Shown here: positions 51,166 through 60,144 of the stretch, one piece after another | How the letters are laid out: each line of letters begins with the position of its first letter | Numbering within the stretch: position 1 is the first letter of the stretch | NCBI GenBank assembly: GCA_018335675.1 | Contig: JAGXRQ010000059.1 | Location: forward strand, 1 to 64,000 | Source: Bacteroidota bacterium | Lineage (GTDB): Bacteria > Bacteroidota > Bacteroidia > Bacteroidales > UBA7960 | DNA: 64,000 nucleotides | Direction of reading: 5' to 3' | Program-made: the position numbers and the translations under genes | Notes under the pieces: generated by a model | What the model saw: the letters and a program-made list of their open reading frames with translations, nothing else | Databases searched by the model: none | What the model was told of the DNA's origin: nothing

Positions 51166-51996
51166 TTAATCTAAATGATATTCGTATTCAGCAATAATTT
51201 TGTTTAAAACCATATTGCCCTGAGTATCATAACGCCTTTCTCTAATTATATGTGGGTAATTATCTGTATTGGCTTCTGCTGAGTACTTAATTGAATAGGT
51301 ATTCCAGTCAAATTCAGGATATGTGCTACATACCGCATCTAAAACAAAATTTGGATTCAGGCAAGAAATAATGCTAAACAAAGATTCAGTGTAAATATTG
51401 AAATTTCTGAAGATTCTTCTGTATGGGTTTTTTGTTTCACAAATTTTAAAATGATAATATAAAACTACCGATCCATTATTTCTGCTTATCCTTGTGATGT
51501 TTCCTCTTGAATCGTATTGAATGCCTGTTGCAATTATAACTCCATCCTTAAGAATTGAATTTAAAGTGTTGTTATCATAGGCAAAAATATAGTTTGAAAT
51601 GAGACTGCCATTGTGGAATCCTCTAATCTCCATTAAATTGTTGCCTAAAAGACTGTATTCAAATTTTTTTTCATTCTGACTTGCTCCATTCTCTGAAAAA
51701 TAAACGTGATGACTATTGTCTTTAGGAATAATCTGATATTCATAAAGAGGCTCAGTTTCATCTGATTCAGCTTGCCCGTATATTAAAGCAGAACCGGTTT
51801 CACCTCTTACATAATACTCAAGGAATGCTCCGCTCTTAACATTTTGACCGCTGAAGATATCGTATTCCCAAACAGTTAGAAATAATTTTTCCTCCGCCAG
51901 ATCTGTATCATCTGGAGGATTGATAGGGTCTTTTTCACATGAAAAAGCAAAAAACAATGATATCAAAATTACTAAGGCAACGTGAAATCTTTTCAT
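51166..51996 (-). CDS. Predicted lipoprotein of unknown function
   Basis: A 276-residue protein with a lipoprotein signal (VALVILISLFFAFSCEKDP), Cys at about 20 and a proline-rich start. The mature part has short strand repeats recalling YD-repeat wall proteins (IQYDSRGNITRISRNNGS, RRYDTQGNMVLNKIIAEYEY). It is probably attached to the outer membrane. No family recognised. It is convergent with recA across a shared hairpin. The following 324 bp (51997-52320) hold only AT-rich sequence and candidate promoter boxes. Confidence 0.68.
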   Translation of the reverse strand: MKRFHVALVILISLFFAFSCEKDPINPPDDTDLAEEKLFLTVWEYDIFSGQNVKSGAFLEYYVRGETGSALIYGQAESDETEPLYEYQIIPKDNSHHVYFSENGASQNEKKFEYSLLGNNLMEIRGFHNGSLISNYIFAYDNNTLNSILKDGVIIATGIQYDSRGNITRISRNNGSVVLYYHFKICETKNPYRRIFRNFNIYTESLFSIISCLNPNFVLDAVCSTYPEFDWNTYSIKYSAEANTDNYPHIIRERRYDTQGNMVLNKIIAEYEYHLD

Positions 51997-52199
51997 CCAG
52001 TGAAATGATTAGTTAAAAAAAATTTTGTGGCAAAGAAATATTATATTTAAACACAAGTTCAAATTTAAATAAAATTTGTTATAAAACCCAAAACCTCAAA
52101 CACTTTTTTTAAACATTTTTGTGTTTTTCTGTGTATTTGACTATTAACAAGCTGATGCAAAAGTAGTAATTTCGAATTTAAAAAAAATGATTTTTTAAT

Positions 52200-52207
52200 T
52201 ACTTTTG
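52200..52207 (+). promoter_or_regulatory. Candidate -7 box (TACTTTTG) for the S9 peptidase gene
   Basis: TACTTTTG matches TAnnTTTG and lies 121 bp before the ATG at 52321. A second, weaker box (TAATTTCG) is at 52167. The leader between them and the ATG would include the GTG at 52261, which the ORF track used. Confidence 0.35.
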
Positions 52208-52320
52208 AATTCTTATTTTATAGTGAAGAGGTTATTTTGATATAACTAAAAGACGTTACTGTGAATTTTTTAGACAAAAAACTTATTAACAATAAACATA
52301 ATCAACTTAAATCTTTAGAT

Positions 52321-54354
52321 ATGAAAAAACATTTTGACAATTTATTGATAATTGGGATAATGCTGATTTCTTTAGTTTCTCAAGCAAAAACTAAAGTTAT
52401 GACTGCTGAAACTTTATGGGAGTTTGGACGGGTTAGTGATGTACGTATTTCCCCCGATGGAAAAACTATTTTATTTGGAATTACATATTTTGATATTGAC
52501 GCAAACAGAGGCACCAGAAACCTTTATACAATGCCGGTATCAGGGGGCAAGCCTACTCAGATTACAAACACAACCATAAATGAGTTTAATGCTTTGTGGA
52601 GGCCGGATGGGAAAAAAATTGGTTTTCTTAGCAGTGAAAGCGGTAGTGTTCAGCTTTGGGAAATGAATATTGACGGAACGAACAGAGTGAAAGTATCTGA
52701 TATCCCCGGTGGAATTTCAGGTTTTAATTATTCGCCGGATATGAAGAATATTGTATTTTTCAAGAATGTAATTGTTCTTCCGGGTGTGAAAGACTTATAT
52801 CCAGACCTTCCTAAGGCTAATGCCAGAATTTATGATGATTTAATGTTTCGTCATTGGGACCACTGGACAGACAATTCTTTCAATCATGTTTTCATTGCAT
52901 CTTACAATAACAGTGTTGTTGGAGATTATTATGATATAATGGAAGGGGAGCCGTATAATTCTCCATTAAAGCCTTATGGAGGTATGGATCAAATTATTTG
53001 GAGTCCTGATGGACAAAAACTTCTTTATACCAGCAAAAAACTTTTTGGTAAAGATTATGCGGTTAGTACAAACTCTGATTTGTATTTATATGATGTAAAA
53101 TCAAAAGATACAAAAAATATAACCGAGTTTAATAAGGGGTATGATAAAAATCCTGCTTTTTCACCTGATGGAAAGTTTGTGGCATGGGAAAGTATGGAAA
53201 CTGATGGTTTTGAATCAGATAAAACCCGGATAATGATTTTGGATTTGGCAAAGGGTACTTATAAAGATTATACTAAAGAATTCGACCAAAGCTCTTCAGG
53301 ATTTGTATGGTCAGCAAAATCAGACTTTCTTTACTTCATAAGTGGTGTTAAAGCTACTCACCAGATTTATTCTTTGGAGATTAAAACCGGAAAAATAAAG
53401 CAGCTTACCCAAGGCCGCCATGATTACACTTCAATAAACCTTGCAGGAAGCAGCCTGGTTGCAACACAGATGACTATGGCTATGCCTGTTGAAATATTCA
53501 GGATAGACATAAAAACTACTTCTCAAACACAAATCAGTTTTGTAAATAAAGAAATACTTGACAATCTTAAATTAGCAAAAATTGAGGAACGTTGGGTAAA
53601 AACAACCGATAATAAAGATATGCTTGTATGGGTAATTTATCCTCCGGATTTTGACCCTGCAAAAAAATACCCTGCATTATTGTATTGTCAGGGAGGACCG
53701 CAAAGTGCTGTAAGTCAGTTTTTCTCATACAGGTGGAATTTTCAAATGATGGCAGCCAATGATTATATTATTGTTGCACCTAACCGCAGAGGGTTGCCCT
53801 CTTTTGGTCAGGAATGGAATGACCAAATAAGTAAAGATTATGGTGGCCAAAACATGAAGGATTATCTTAGTGCTATCGATGCGTTGAAGCAGGAGCCATT
53901 TGTTGATGAAAATAGATTGGGAGCAGTTGGGGCTAGCTATGGAGGTTTTTCAGTGTTTTGGTTGGCAGGGAATCATGAAAAACGATTTAAGGCATTCATT
54001 GCACATTGCGGAATGTTTAACCTTGAAAGCTGGTATGGCTCAACGGAAGAGTTGTTTTTTGCAAACCACGATATTGGAGGTGCATATTGGGAAAATCCAA
54101 AGCCAAAAAGCTATGAATTTTCACCACATCGTTTTATTGGCAATTGGGATACGCCTATTCTTGTTATACATGGTGAAAAAGATTTCAGAATCCCTTATAC
54201 TCAAGGAATGGAGGCTTTTAACGCTGCTCAATTAAAAGGTATTCCAAGCAGATTTTTGTCTTTCCCTGACGAAAATCACTGGGTGCTTCAACCTCAAAAC
54301 AGTATTCTGTGGCAAAGGGAATTTTATAGATGGCTCGATCATTGGCTGAAATAA
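52321..54354 (+). CDS. Secreted S9 family peptidase, DPP/acylaminoacyl-peptidase-like
   Basis: A 677-residue prolyl-oligopeptidase-family protein. I start at the ATG at 52321, which gives a signal peptide (MKKHFDNLLIIGIMLISLVSQAK); the GTG at 52261 would put 20 charged residues before it. The propeller part shows ISPDGKTILFGITYFD, WRPDGKKIGFLSS and FSPDGKFVAWESME. The hydrolase domain has Ser539 in GASYGGFSVFWLAG, Asp621 in VIHGEKDFRIPYTQG and His653 in FPDENHWVLQ, as in the S9C/DPP groups. It probably releases dipeptides or single residues in the periplasm. It is 2 bp from the VanY gene, suggesting co-transcription. Confidence 0.92.
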   Translation: MKKHFDNLLIIGIMLISLVSQAKTKVMTAETLWEFGRVSDVRISPDGKTILFGITYFDIDANRGTRNLYTMPVSGGKPTQITNTTINEFNALWRPDGKKIGFLSSESGSVQLWEMNIDGTNRVKVSDIPGGISGFNYSPDMKNIVFFKNVIVLPGVKDLYPDLPKANARIYDDLMFRHWDHWTDNSFNHVFIASYNNSVVGDYYDIMEGEPYNSPLKPYGGMDQIIWSPDGQKLLYTSKKLFGKDYAVSTNSDLYLYDVKSKDTKNITEFNKGYDKNPAFSPDGKFVAWESMETDGFESDKTRIMILDLAKGTYKDYTKEFDQSSSGFVWSAKSDFLYFISGVKATHQIYSLEIKTGKIKQLTQGRHDYTSINLAGSSLVATQMTMAMPVEIFRIDIKTTSQTQISFVNKEILDNLKLAKIEERWVKTTDNKDMLVWVIYPPDFDPAKKYPALLYCQGGPQSAVSQFFSYRWNFQMMAANDYIIVAPNRRGLPSFGQEWNDQISKDYGGQNMKDYLSAIDALKQEPFVDENRLGAVGASYGGFSVFWLAGNHEKRFKAFIAHCGMFNLESWYGSTEELFFANHDIGGAYWENPKPKSYEFSPHRFIGNWDTPILVIHGEKDFRIPYTQGMEAFNAAQLKGIPSRFLSFPDENHWVLQPQNSILWQREFYRWLDHWLK

Positions 54355-54356
54355 TT

Positions 54357-55217
54357 ATGTTTGAAAACAGAAAAATTAAAAAGGTGCAGCTTGTGGCAAC
54401 ATTATTAATAATTTTGTCACTGGCTGCAGTGCTTATTATAAAAAACACAAGCAATAAGGCATTAACAAACACATCAAGTTGTGACATCTCTTGCAAGGAT
54501 AAAATCTTAGATGATATATTAAATGATGACATAAATACTTCAAACATTATGACCTCCAAAGAAATTCTAATTGGCAAGATTGATTTTTCAAATGAAACTC
54601 TAGTGTTGATCCCATTGCAGTATGCAAACAGAGAAAGTATTTACATGAACAAAGAGGCTTTTGAAGCATTCCTTGAAATGTATAATGCAGCTGCAGAAGT
54701 TGGAGTAAGTTTGAAGATATTATCAGGATTCAGATCTTTTGAACATCAAAAAACTATATGGGAAAACAAATGGAATGGCAGAGTAAAACTCACGGGAAAC
54801 ATTTCTGCAACTGACATTTCTAATAAACAAAAAAGAGCACTCGAAATACTAAAATTCAGTGCTATGCCAGGCACTTCAAGGCATCATTGGGGAACAGACA
54901 TTGACTTAAACAGTTTGAATAATAGTTACTTTGAAAGCGGTGAAGGTAGAAAGGTTTATGATTGGTTGCTTCAAAATGCAGGCATTTACGGTTTTTGCAG
55001 ACCATATAATGTTAAAGGTAAAGACAGATTAGCCGGATATGAAGAGGAAAAATGGCATTGGTCGTATATGCCTGTTGCAAAAAAATATCTTTCAGACTAT
55101 ATTGAGATAATTACTTATGAAGATATTAAAGGTTTTGATGGACATGAAACGGCAGAAACAGTTCAAGTAATTGAAAAATATGTTATGAGCATAAATCCTG
55201 AATGTAAATACAAATAA
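54357..55217 (+). CDS. D-alanyl-D-alanine carboxypeptidase, VanY/M15B family
   Basis: A 286-residue membrane-anchored zinc carboxypeptidase. One N-terminal membrane segment (VQLVATLLIILSLAAVLII) precedes an exported M15B domain. The motifs are LSGFRSFEHQKTIWE, the zinc site SRHHWGTDIDLNSL (SxHxxGxxxD) and EKWHWSYM with the ExxH pair that completes the site. It would trim the terminal D-Ala of peptidoglycan pentapeptides. I chose the ATG at 54357 over 54330, because it lies 2 bp after the peptidase stop and gives the membrane segment the usual position. Confidence 0.92.
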   Translation: MFENRKIKKVQLVATLLIILSLAAVLIIKNTSNKALTNTSSCDISCKDKILDDILNDDINTSNIMTSKEILIGKIDFSNETLVLIPLQYANRESIYMNKEAFEAFLEMYNAAAEVGVSLKILSGFRSFEHQKTIWENKWNGRVKLTGNISATDISNKQKRALEILKFSAMPGTSRHHWGTDIDLNSLNNSYFESGEGRKVYDWLLQNAGIYGFCRPYNVKGKDRLAGYEEEKWHWSYMPVAKKYLSDYIEIITYEDIKGFDGHETAETVQVIEKYVMSINPECKYK

Positions 55218-55317
55218 GCATTAATATGAAACGAACATGTTTGCGAAAAAACACGAATACCAATGAAAATAGCAAACATGGAGTTCCATCCAACCACTAA
55301 AAACAAATTATTTACGG

Positions 55318-56451
55318 ATGAAACCAACACTTCCTTCATATATCAAGATAGTTGTTATTCTTATAGGAATAACCCTTGCAGTATTTCTAATGATAGAAGC
55401 AAAATCATTGCTTGTTCCTATCCTGATATCAGGATTGCTCGCGGTTTTGATTAGTCCATTTACTTCATGGTTAGAAAAGAACAAGTTCCCAAGATATTTG
55501 GCTGTTTCGTTAAGCTTAATTGCTCTTCTTGTATTGATTGGATTGCTGTTGTTTTTCTTCTATAATCAGGTTCTTAGTTTTGCAAAAGATATTTCTTTTT
55601 TAGAAAGACGAACAACCGAATTGATAAATGAGATAAATGCGCTCATCGAGAAGTACTCAGATGCGGCAATTCCACTATCAATGTCGCAAATGAAAGACGT
55701 TGTTTTTGAGTATATTACTGAAAATATGTCATCTTTAACAAGGGGTAAAATGGCTACTGCTTCTACTCTTACAATGCTGTTTATAATTCCGGTTTATATA
55801 TACCTGTTTCTTTATTACAGGCATTTTCTCATTTCATTCTTGCTTAAAGCATTTGGCGAAAATAATCACGACAGAGTAAATAATGCAGTGCACAAAATAA
55901 GGCAAGTTATAAAGAACTATGTGAAGGGAATGTTTCTGGTAATAATAATTCTTGCAATTCTAAATACTGCAACATTATATGCTTTTGGGATAAAACATGC
56001 TTTGCTGTTTGGAGTTTTTGCAGCAATGTTGAATGTAATTCCATTTTTAGGACCCATACTAGGCTCCGCATTGCCCATTGTTTATGCTCTTCTTACCAAA
56101 GACTCATTATGGTATCCAGTAGGCATTCTGATAAGTTTTTATGTAATTCAGCTTTTTGAAAGCAATTTGTTTACTCCCAAAATTGTTGGAGGCAAGGTTT
56201 CTATGAATCCGCTAATGACAATTTTTGCATTATTTATAGGAAATTTTATTTGGGGATTGGCCGGTATGATATTGTTTATACCTGGATTGGCTATTTTGAA
56301 AGTTGTTTTTGATGAAATTCCGGGCATGGAGCCGTACGGTTACTTGCTTGGAAATGTAAATGAGGAAAAGAAGGAGAAACGCCGAAGAATAGTTGAGGAG
56401 AAAATAAAACAAGTTAGCGCCAAAATTAAGAAAGCCGGTCGTAAGTCGTAA
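55318..56451 (+). CDS. AI-2E family transporter (PerM/YdiK type)
   Basis: A 377-residue membrane protein of the AI-2E transporter (UPF0118) family with seven or eight helices. Marks are the N-terminal VVILIGITLAVFLMIEAKSLLVPILISGLLAVLISPF, the amphipathic middle, RQVIKNYVKGMFLVIIILAILNTATLYAFGIKHALLFGVFAAMLNVIPFLGPILGSALP, and SNLFTPKIVGGKVSMNPLM. Members are named for autoinducer-2 export, but others move Na+/H+ or have unknown substrates, so the name is not a function. The C-terminus is very basic (EEKKEKRRRIVEEKIK). Confidence 0.9.
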   Translation: MKPTLPSYIKIVVILIGITLAVFLMIEAKSLLVPILISGLLAVLISPFTSWLEKNKFPRYLAVSLSLIALLVLIGLLLFFFYNQVLSFAKDISFLERRTTELINEINALIEKYSDAAIPLSMSQMKDVVFEYITENMSSLTRGKMATASTLTMLFIIPVYIYLFLYYRHFLISFLLKAFGENNHDRVNNAVHKIRQVIKNYVKGMFLVIIILAILNTATLYAFGIKHALLFGVFAAMLNVIPFLGPILGSALPIVYALLTKDSLWYPVGILISFYVIQLFESNLFTPKIVGGKVSMNPLMTIFALFIGNFIWGLAGMILFIPGLAILKVVFDEIPGMEPYGYLLGNVNEEKKEKRRRIVEEKIKQVSAKIKKAGRKS

Positions 56452-56476
56452 GTCTGCATTTTTATAAATTAACTCC

Positions 56477-57250
56477 TTATTCTTTATTAATATAATCTGC
56501 CGGATATTCAATTTTTTCCAAAAATAACCCACAAGCCGGCACTGAATAGCCCGCTTTTGTGCGGCTTTTGGCTTTTATGATGTGGTCGAAATCCGATATA
56601 GAGATTTTTCCCAAACCTACATCCACCAATGTTCCGACTATCGCTCTTACCATATTTCTCAGAAATCTGTCTGCTGTAATTTTGAATATCAGTAAATGTT
56701 CATCTTTTATCCATTCTGCCGAAATAATTTTGCAGTTGTTGGTTTTGGTTTGTGTGTTTGATTTTGAGAAACTTGTAAAATCAGTATGTTTGAATAATAA
56801 TTTTGTTGCTGCCTGCATTTTCTCTATATCAAGAGGTCTGTTATTTATCCACGCTCTGCCTTGTAAGAAGGGGTCTTTTTTAGTGCTTATTTGATAATGG
56901 TAAGTTCGGCTTATTGCATCAAAACGTGCGTGAGCATCATTTTTTACAGAGAAGATTTCATGAATTGCAATGTCTTTTGGTAGAATACTGTTGAGTTTGA
57001 AAACAAGATTTTTTTTCGCAATTTTTTCAGGTGAAAGTTTTGTGTCAAAATGAGCAAAGTATTCACGCGCATGAACTCCTGTATCTGTTCTGCCGGCACC
57101 TGTCAAATTTACATCTTCTCTTAAGATAGTATTTAGAGCCTCTTCCAAAGTTTCCTGAACCGTAACATCTCCCGGCTGCTTTTGCCAGCCATGGTAGTTA
57201 GTTCCGTCGTAGGAGAGCTTTATAAAGTATCTATGATTCAAAATAACCAT
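56477..57250 (-). CDS. truA: tRNA pseudouridine(38-40) synthase
   Basis: A 257-residue TruA, which isomerises U38, U39 and U40 in the anticodon stem-loop of many tRNAs. The catalytic Asp lies in GAGRTDTGVHAREYFAHF. NYHGWQKQ and the ARFDAISRTYHYQI and FLRNMVRAIVGTLVDVG segments are diagnostic. The length is normal and the start ATG at 57250 is preceded by a good minus-strand promoter. Confidence 0.97.
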   Translation of the reverse strand: MVILNHRYFIKLSYDGTNYHGWQKQPGDVTVQETLEEALNTILREDVNLTGAGRTDTGVHAREYFAHFDTKLSPEKIAKKNLVFKLNSILPKDIAIHEIFSVKNDAHARFDAISRTYHYQISTKKDPFLQGRAWINNRPLDIEKMQAATKLLFKHTDFTSFSKSNTQTKTNNCKIISAEWIKDEHLLIFKITADRFLRNMVRAIVGTLVDVGLGKISISDFDHIIKAKSRTKAGYSVPACGLFLEKIEYPADYINKE

Positions 57251-57263
57251 TTTATCATTTCAG

Positions 57264-57292
57264 CAAAAATACAATTTTATATTGCACTACAA
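57264..57292 (-). promoter_or_regulatory. Candidate promoter of truA
   Basis: On the minus strand TTG (57290-57292) is followed by 18 bp and TATTTTTG (57264-57271), an exact TAnnTTTG. Transcription would begin a few bases before the truA ATG at 57250. It lies back to back with the kinase promoter. Confidence 0.55.
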
Positions 57293-57315
57293 ATTAAAGA
57301 TAATTCTTAATTTTA
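57282..57315 (+). promoter_or_regulatory. Candidate promoter of the histidine kinase gene
   Basis: TTG at 57282-57284 is followed by 23 bp and TAATTTTA (57308-57315), one mismatch from TAnnTTTG. It would start transcription about 22 nt before the GTG at 57344 and overlaps the truA promoter on the other strand. Confidence 0.4.
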
Positions 57316-57343
57316 CTGCTATTATTGAAATTCTGATTATCCT

Positions 57344-59431
57344 GTGAAAAGATTTTATATTCCCATAAGACTTCGTTTATATTTGCCTGTAAGCTTTATT
57401 ATTACGGTTATTGTAATTGTTATAACTGTTTTTTTTGTGAATAAGTCAATTAACATAATTGAATCCCAAATACTTAATAATCTCGAACTTGAAGTTCAAA
57501 CAATTGAGAAAATGTTTGAGCGCGAAGCTGCATTTAAACTTGAGAAGGTTAAATCAAATCTTAAAGTCGCCTCGGCAGTTTTTAATAGTAGTGATTTTAG
57601 AATTGGGAATGAAGTGCATGATGTGGATGTAAAGAATCAAATTTCAGGTGAATCTCACAAAACAAAACTAAGAAACTGGAAAATTGCGAATAGAGAGCTT
57701 TTTGGTGATGAAGTTTTTGTAGATAGTTTGAAGAATTTGTTTGGAGGAACCATAACCATTTTTCAAAAGATAGACAGTGGCTTTGTCAGAATGTCAACTA
57801 ACGTCCTAACTGCTGAAAATATTAGGGCTGTAGGAACATATATTCCGATGAACTCTCCTGTGATTAAAGAAGTTCTCTCCGGAGAAACTTACTTTGGGCG
57901 GGCTTTTGTTGTTAACGACTGGTATATTACAGCATACCAACCTATATACGTAAGCAATGAAATTGTTGGAATTTTATATGTTGGCGATAAGGAAAAAGAT
58001 CTTGAAGATCTTAAAACCATTTTGCAAAATCTTCAAATAGGAAAAAGCGGATATCCTTTTGTATTTAATAAGGATGGCTATTTATTAATTCATCCTGAAA
58101 GGGAAGGGGAGTTTTGGGGCGATAGTACTTTGTTTCTAAAAGTTAAAGAGATGAAGAATGGACATTTGAAGTATGAATATCAGGGTGAAAATAAAACAAT
58201 GTCGTTCGTGTATTTTGAGCCTTTTGAGATTTATATAGCCGCAGCAGTATTCGATAAATTTGAAACTTATGAGTTAAGAAGAGATACGATTTTTGGAGCA
58301 GTTATAACAGGTGTGTTGTCATTGCTTATTTTATTGGGTTTTATTTATTATTTTACATCAGATCGCATCTATAGGTTTTTTACAGAATTACAGCAGTCAC
58401 AGAAAAAGTTAGATACAGTTAGTCGAGCTTTGGAAGAGTCAGAAGAAAGGTTTAAGAAGCTTTTCGATAGTACTGGAGACGATATATTTGTTACAGATAT
58501 TAATGAGAATATTGTTGAGGTTAATAATGCAGCATGCGAAACACTTGGCTATTCAAAGGATGAGCTTCTAGGGATGAAGATTACTGAAATCAAATCAGAA
58601 AAAGTAAAAGACAAGGTAGCTGAAAACAGGAAAATCATTTACGAGAAGGGTAGTCATTCTTTTGAATCAGAGCATGTTACAAAGAGTGGCGAAATAATTC
58701 AGGTTGAGTTTACAAGCAGGGTGGTTAGTTATGGCGCCGACAAACTTATTCTTAGCGTTGTAAGAAATATTAGCAGTAGGGTTGAGTCTGAAAGGTTGAT
58801 TTTGAGTGCAATAATTCGCGGGGAGGAGAGAGAAAGAGAGAGATTCGCTAAAGAAATGCACGATGGATTAGGGCCATTGCTTTCTACAATAAAATTATAC
58901 GTAAATGAACTTGATTCTTTTTCAATGTCTGAAACGGAAAGAAAAGAGCTTATCAATCACTGCAACGAATTGTTAGACGATGCTGTAAATTCAACAAGGA
59001 CTATCTCCAACAACCTGATGCCAACAGTAATTCATTCATATGGATTGGTTAAGGCAGTTCAGGCTTTTTGTGATAAAGTAAATAAAACAAATCAACTGAA
59101 AATTGCTTTTGAGACCGAAAACATTGAAGAAAGGCTGGAAAGCGATCTTGAATTGATATTTTTTAGAGTTATCAGTGAGCTTATAAATAACACAATCAAG
59201 CATGCTCAGGCGAAAAATATTTATATCATGCTTATCAAATATGAAACTCGGCTGGTTTTATATTTTAAAGATGATGGAGTTGGTTTTGTTGTTGATGAAA
59301 TTGTTAATTCGGAGAACAAGGGGATGGGGTTGAAAAATATAATTAGCAGAGTAAAATCAATAAACGGAAAGTATAATTTTTATAGTTCACCGAGTGCGGG
59401 ATTTACTCTGAAAATTGAGATAACTATTTAA
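57344..59431 (+). CDS. Cache-PAS sensor histidine kinase, NarL/HisKA_3 type
   Basis: A 695-residue membrane sensor. Two membrane segments (about 12-32 and 313-335) bracket an extracytoplasmic Cache-like domain with TIFQKIDSGFVRMSTNVL, YFGRAFVVNDWYITAYQPIY and GKSGYPFVFNKDGYLLIHP. A PAS domain follows (about 370-485; LFDSTGDDIFVTDINENIVEVNNAAC). The kinase part is HisKA_3 with the phospho-His in AKEMHDGLGPLLSTI, then a HATPase with ELINNTIKHAQAKNI, DDGVGFVV and GMGLKNI. It starts with GTG and ends 2 bp before the possible TTG start of the partner regulator. Signal unknown. Confidence 0.93.
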   Translation: MKRFYIPIRLRLYLPVSFIITVIVIVITVFFVNKSINIIESQILNNLELEVQTIEKMFEREAAFKLEKVKSNLKVASAVFNSSDFRIGNEVHDVDVKNQISGESHKTKLRNWKIANRELFGDEVFVDSLKNLFGGTITIFQKIDSGFVRMSTNVLTAENIRAVGTYIPMNSPVIKEVLSGETYFGRAFVVNDWYITAYQPIYVSNEIVGILYVGDKEKDLEDLKTILQNLQIGKSGYPFVFNKDGYLLIHPEREGEFWGDSTLFLKVKEMKNGHLKYEYQGENKTMSFVYFEPFEIYIAAAVFDKFETYELRRDTIFGAVITGVLSLLILLGFIYYFTSDRIYRFFTELQQSQKKLDTVSRALEESEERFKKLFDSTGDDIFVTDINENIVEVNNAACETLGYSKDELLGMKITEIKSEKVKDKVAENRKIIYEKGSHSFESEHVTKSGEIIQVEFTSRVVSYGADKLILSVVRNISSRVESERLILSAIIRGEERERERFAKEMHDGLGPLLSTIKLYVNELDSFSMSETERKELINHCNELLDDAVNSTRTISNNLMPTVIHSYGLVKAVQAFCDKVNKTNQLKIAFETENIEERLESDLELIFFRVISELINNTIKHAQAKNIYIMLIKYETRLVLYFKDDGVGFVVDEIVNSENKGMGLKNIISRVKSINGKYNFYSSPSAGFTLKIEITI

Positions 59432-59442
59432 TTTTGACAGTT

Positions 59443-60093
59443 ATGAGTGGTAATAAAATAAAAGTTTTTATTGTGGATGACCATGAGATATTCAGAAATG
59501 GGTTGAAAATGGTTTTAGGCAAACTTAAATATGTTGAGCTTGCAGGTGAAGCAGAAAATGGCAAAGAGTTTATAGATAATCTATGCGAAACATTGCCCGA
59601 TATAGTTTTGATGGACATCGAGATGCCTATACTTAATGGAATTGAAGCATCCAAAGCTGCATTGAAGCTTCATCCAAAGTTGAAAATTATTGCCCTAACA
59701 ATGTTTGGAGATGATGAATATATTCAGAGCATGATGGATGTTGGTGCTAAAGGGTTTCTTATGAAAAACATCAATAAAGAAACTCTGGATAAAGCCATTC
59801 TTACAGTAAATAATGGAGGAAATTATTACTCAGAAGAATTATTCGAGTTTTTTACAAAACAGTTTTCTAAAGAGAAAGAATCGCCAGAGTCAGAATTAGA
59901 TCTTACAAGAAGAGAAAAAGAAATTTTACAGCTACTTTGCGAAGGTTTGAGTAATAAGGAAATTGCTGATGCTCTTTTTATTAGCGAAAGAACAGTACTT
60001 GGTCATAAAACAAACCTTTTGACTAAAACGAATACCAAGAATTCATTGAGCTTGATGGCGTTTGCTATTAAGAAGAAGTTGGTGGTTATTTAG
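59443..60093 (+). CDS. Response regulator, NarL/LuxR family
   Basis: A 216-residue response regulator. The receiver domain has KVFIVDDHEIFRNG, the phospho-acceptor Asp in DIVLMDIEMPILNGIEAS, the Thr in IIALTMFGDD and the Lys in GAKGFLMKNI. A LuxR-type HTH follows (LTRREKEILQLLCEGLSNKEIADALFISERTVLGHKTNL). I use the ATG at 59443; a TTG at 59434 would add three residues. It is the partner of the adjacent kinase. The stop codon TAG at 60091 ends in the first base of a heptamer array. Confidence 0.95.
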   Translation: MSGNKIKVFIVDDHEIFRNGLKMVLGKLKYVELAGEAENGKEFIDNLCETLPDIVLMDIEMPILNGIEASKAALKLHPKLKIIALTMFGDDEYIQSMMDVGAKGFLMKNINKETLDKAILTVNNGGNYYSEELFEFFTKQFSKEKESPESELDLTRREKEILQLLCEGLSNKEIADALFISERTVLGHKTNLLTKTNTKNSLSLMAFAIKKKLVVI

Positions 60094-60144
60094 GTATTAG
60101 GTATTAGGTATTGGGTATTGGGTATCTGGTGTCGGGTATTAGGT
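60093..60144. repeat. GGTRTYR heptamer array between convergent genes
   Basis: Seven units run without gaps from 60093: GGTATTA, GGTATTA, GGTATTG, GGTATTG, GGTATCT, GGTGTCG, GGTATTA. The regulator stop (TAG) overlaps the first base, and the hydE stop (TAA on the minus strand, 60139-60141) falls in the last unit. The two genes therefore both end in the same array. Confidence 0.95.

Noticed and set aside
52261-52320. GTG start for the S9 peptidase
   Set aside because: Adds a charged, Asn/Lys-rich stretch before a good signal peptide; the ATG at 52321 fits better.
55263-55454. 63-residue ORF ahead of the AI-2E transporter
   Set aside because: Overlaps the transporter start in another frame and shows no protein-like pattern; probably the leader region.
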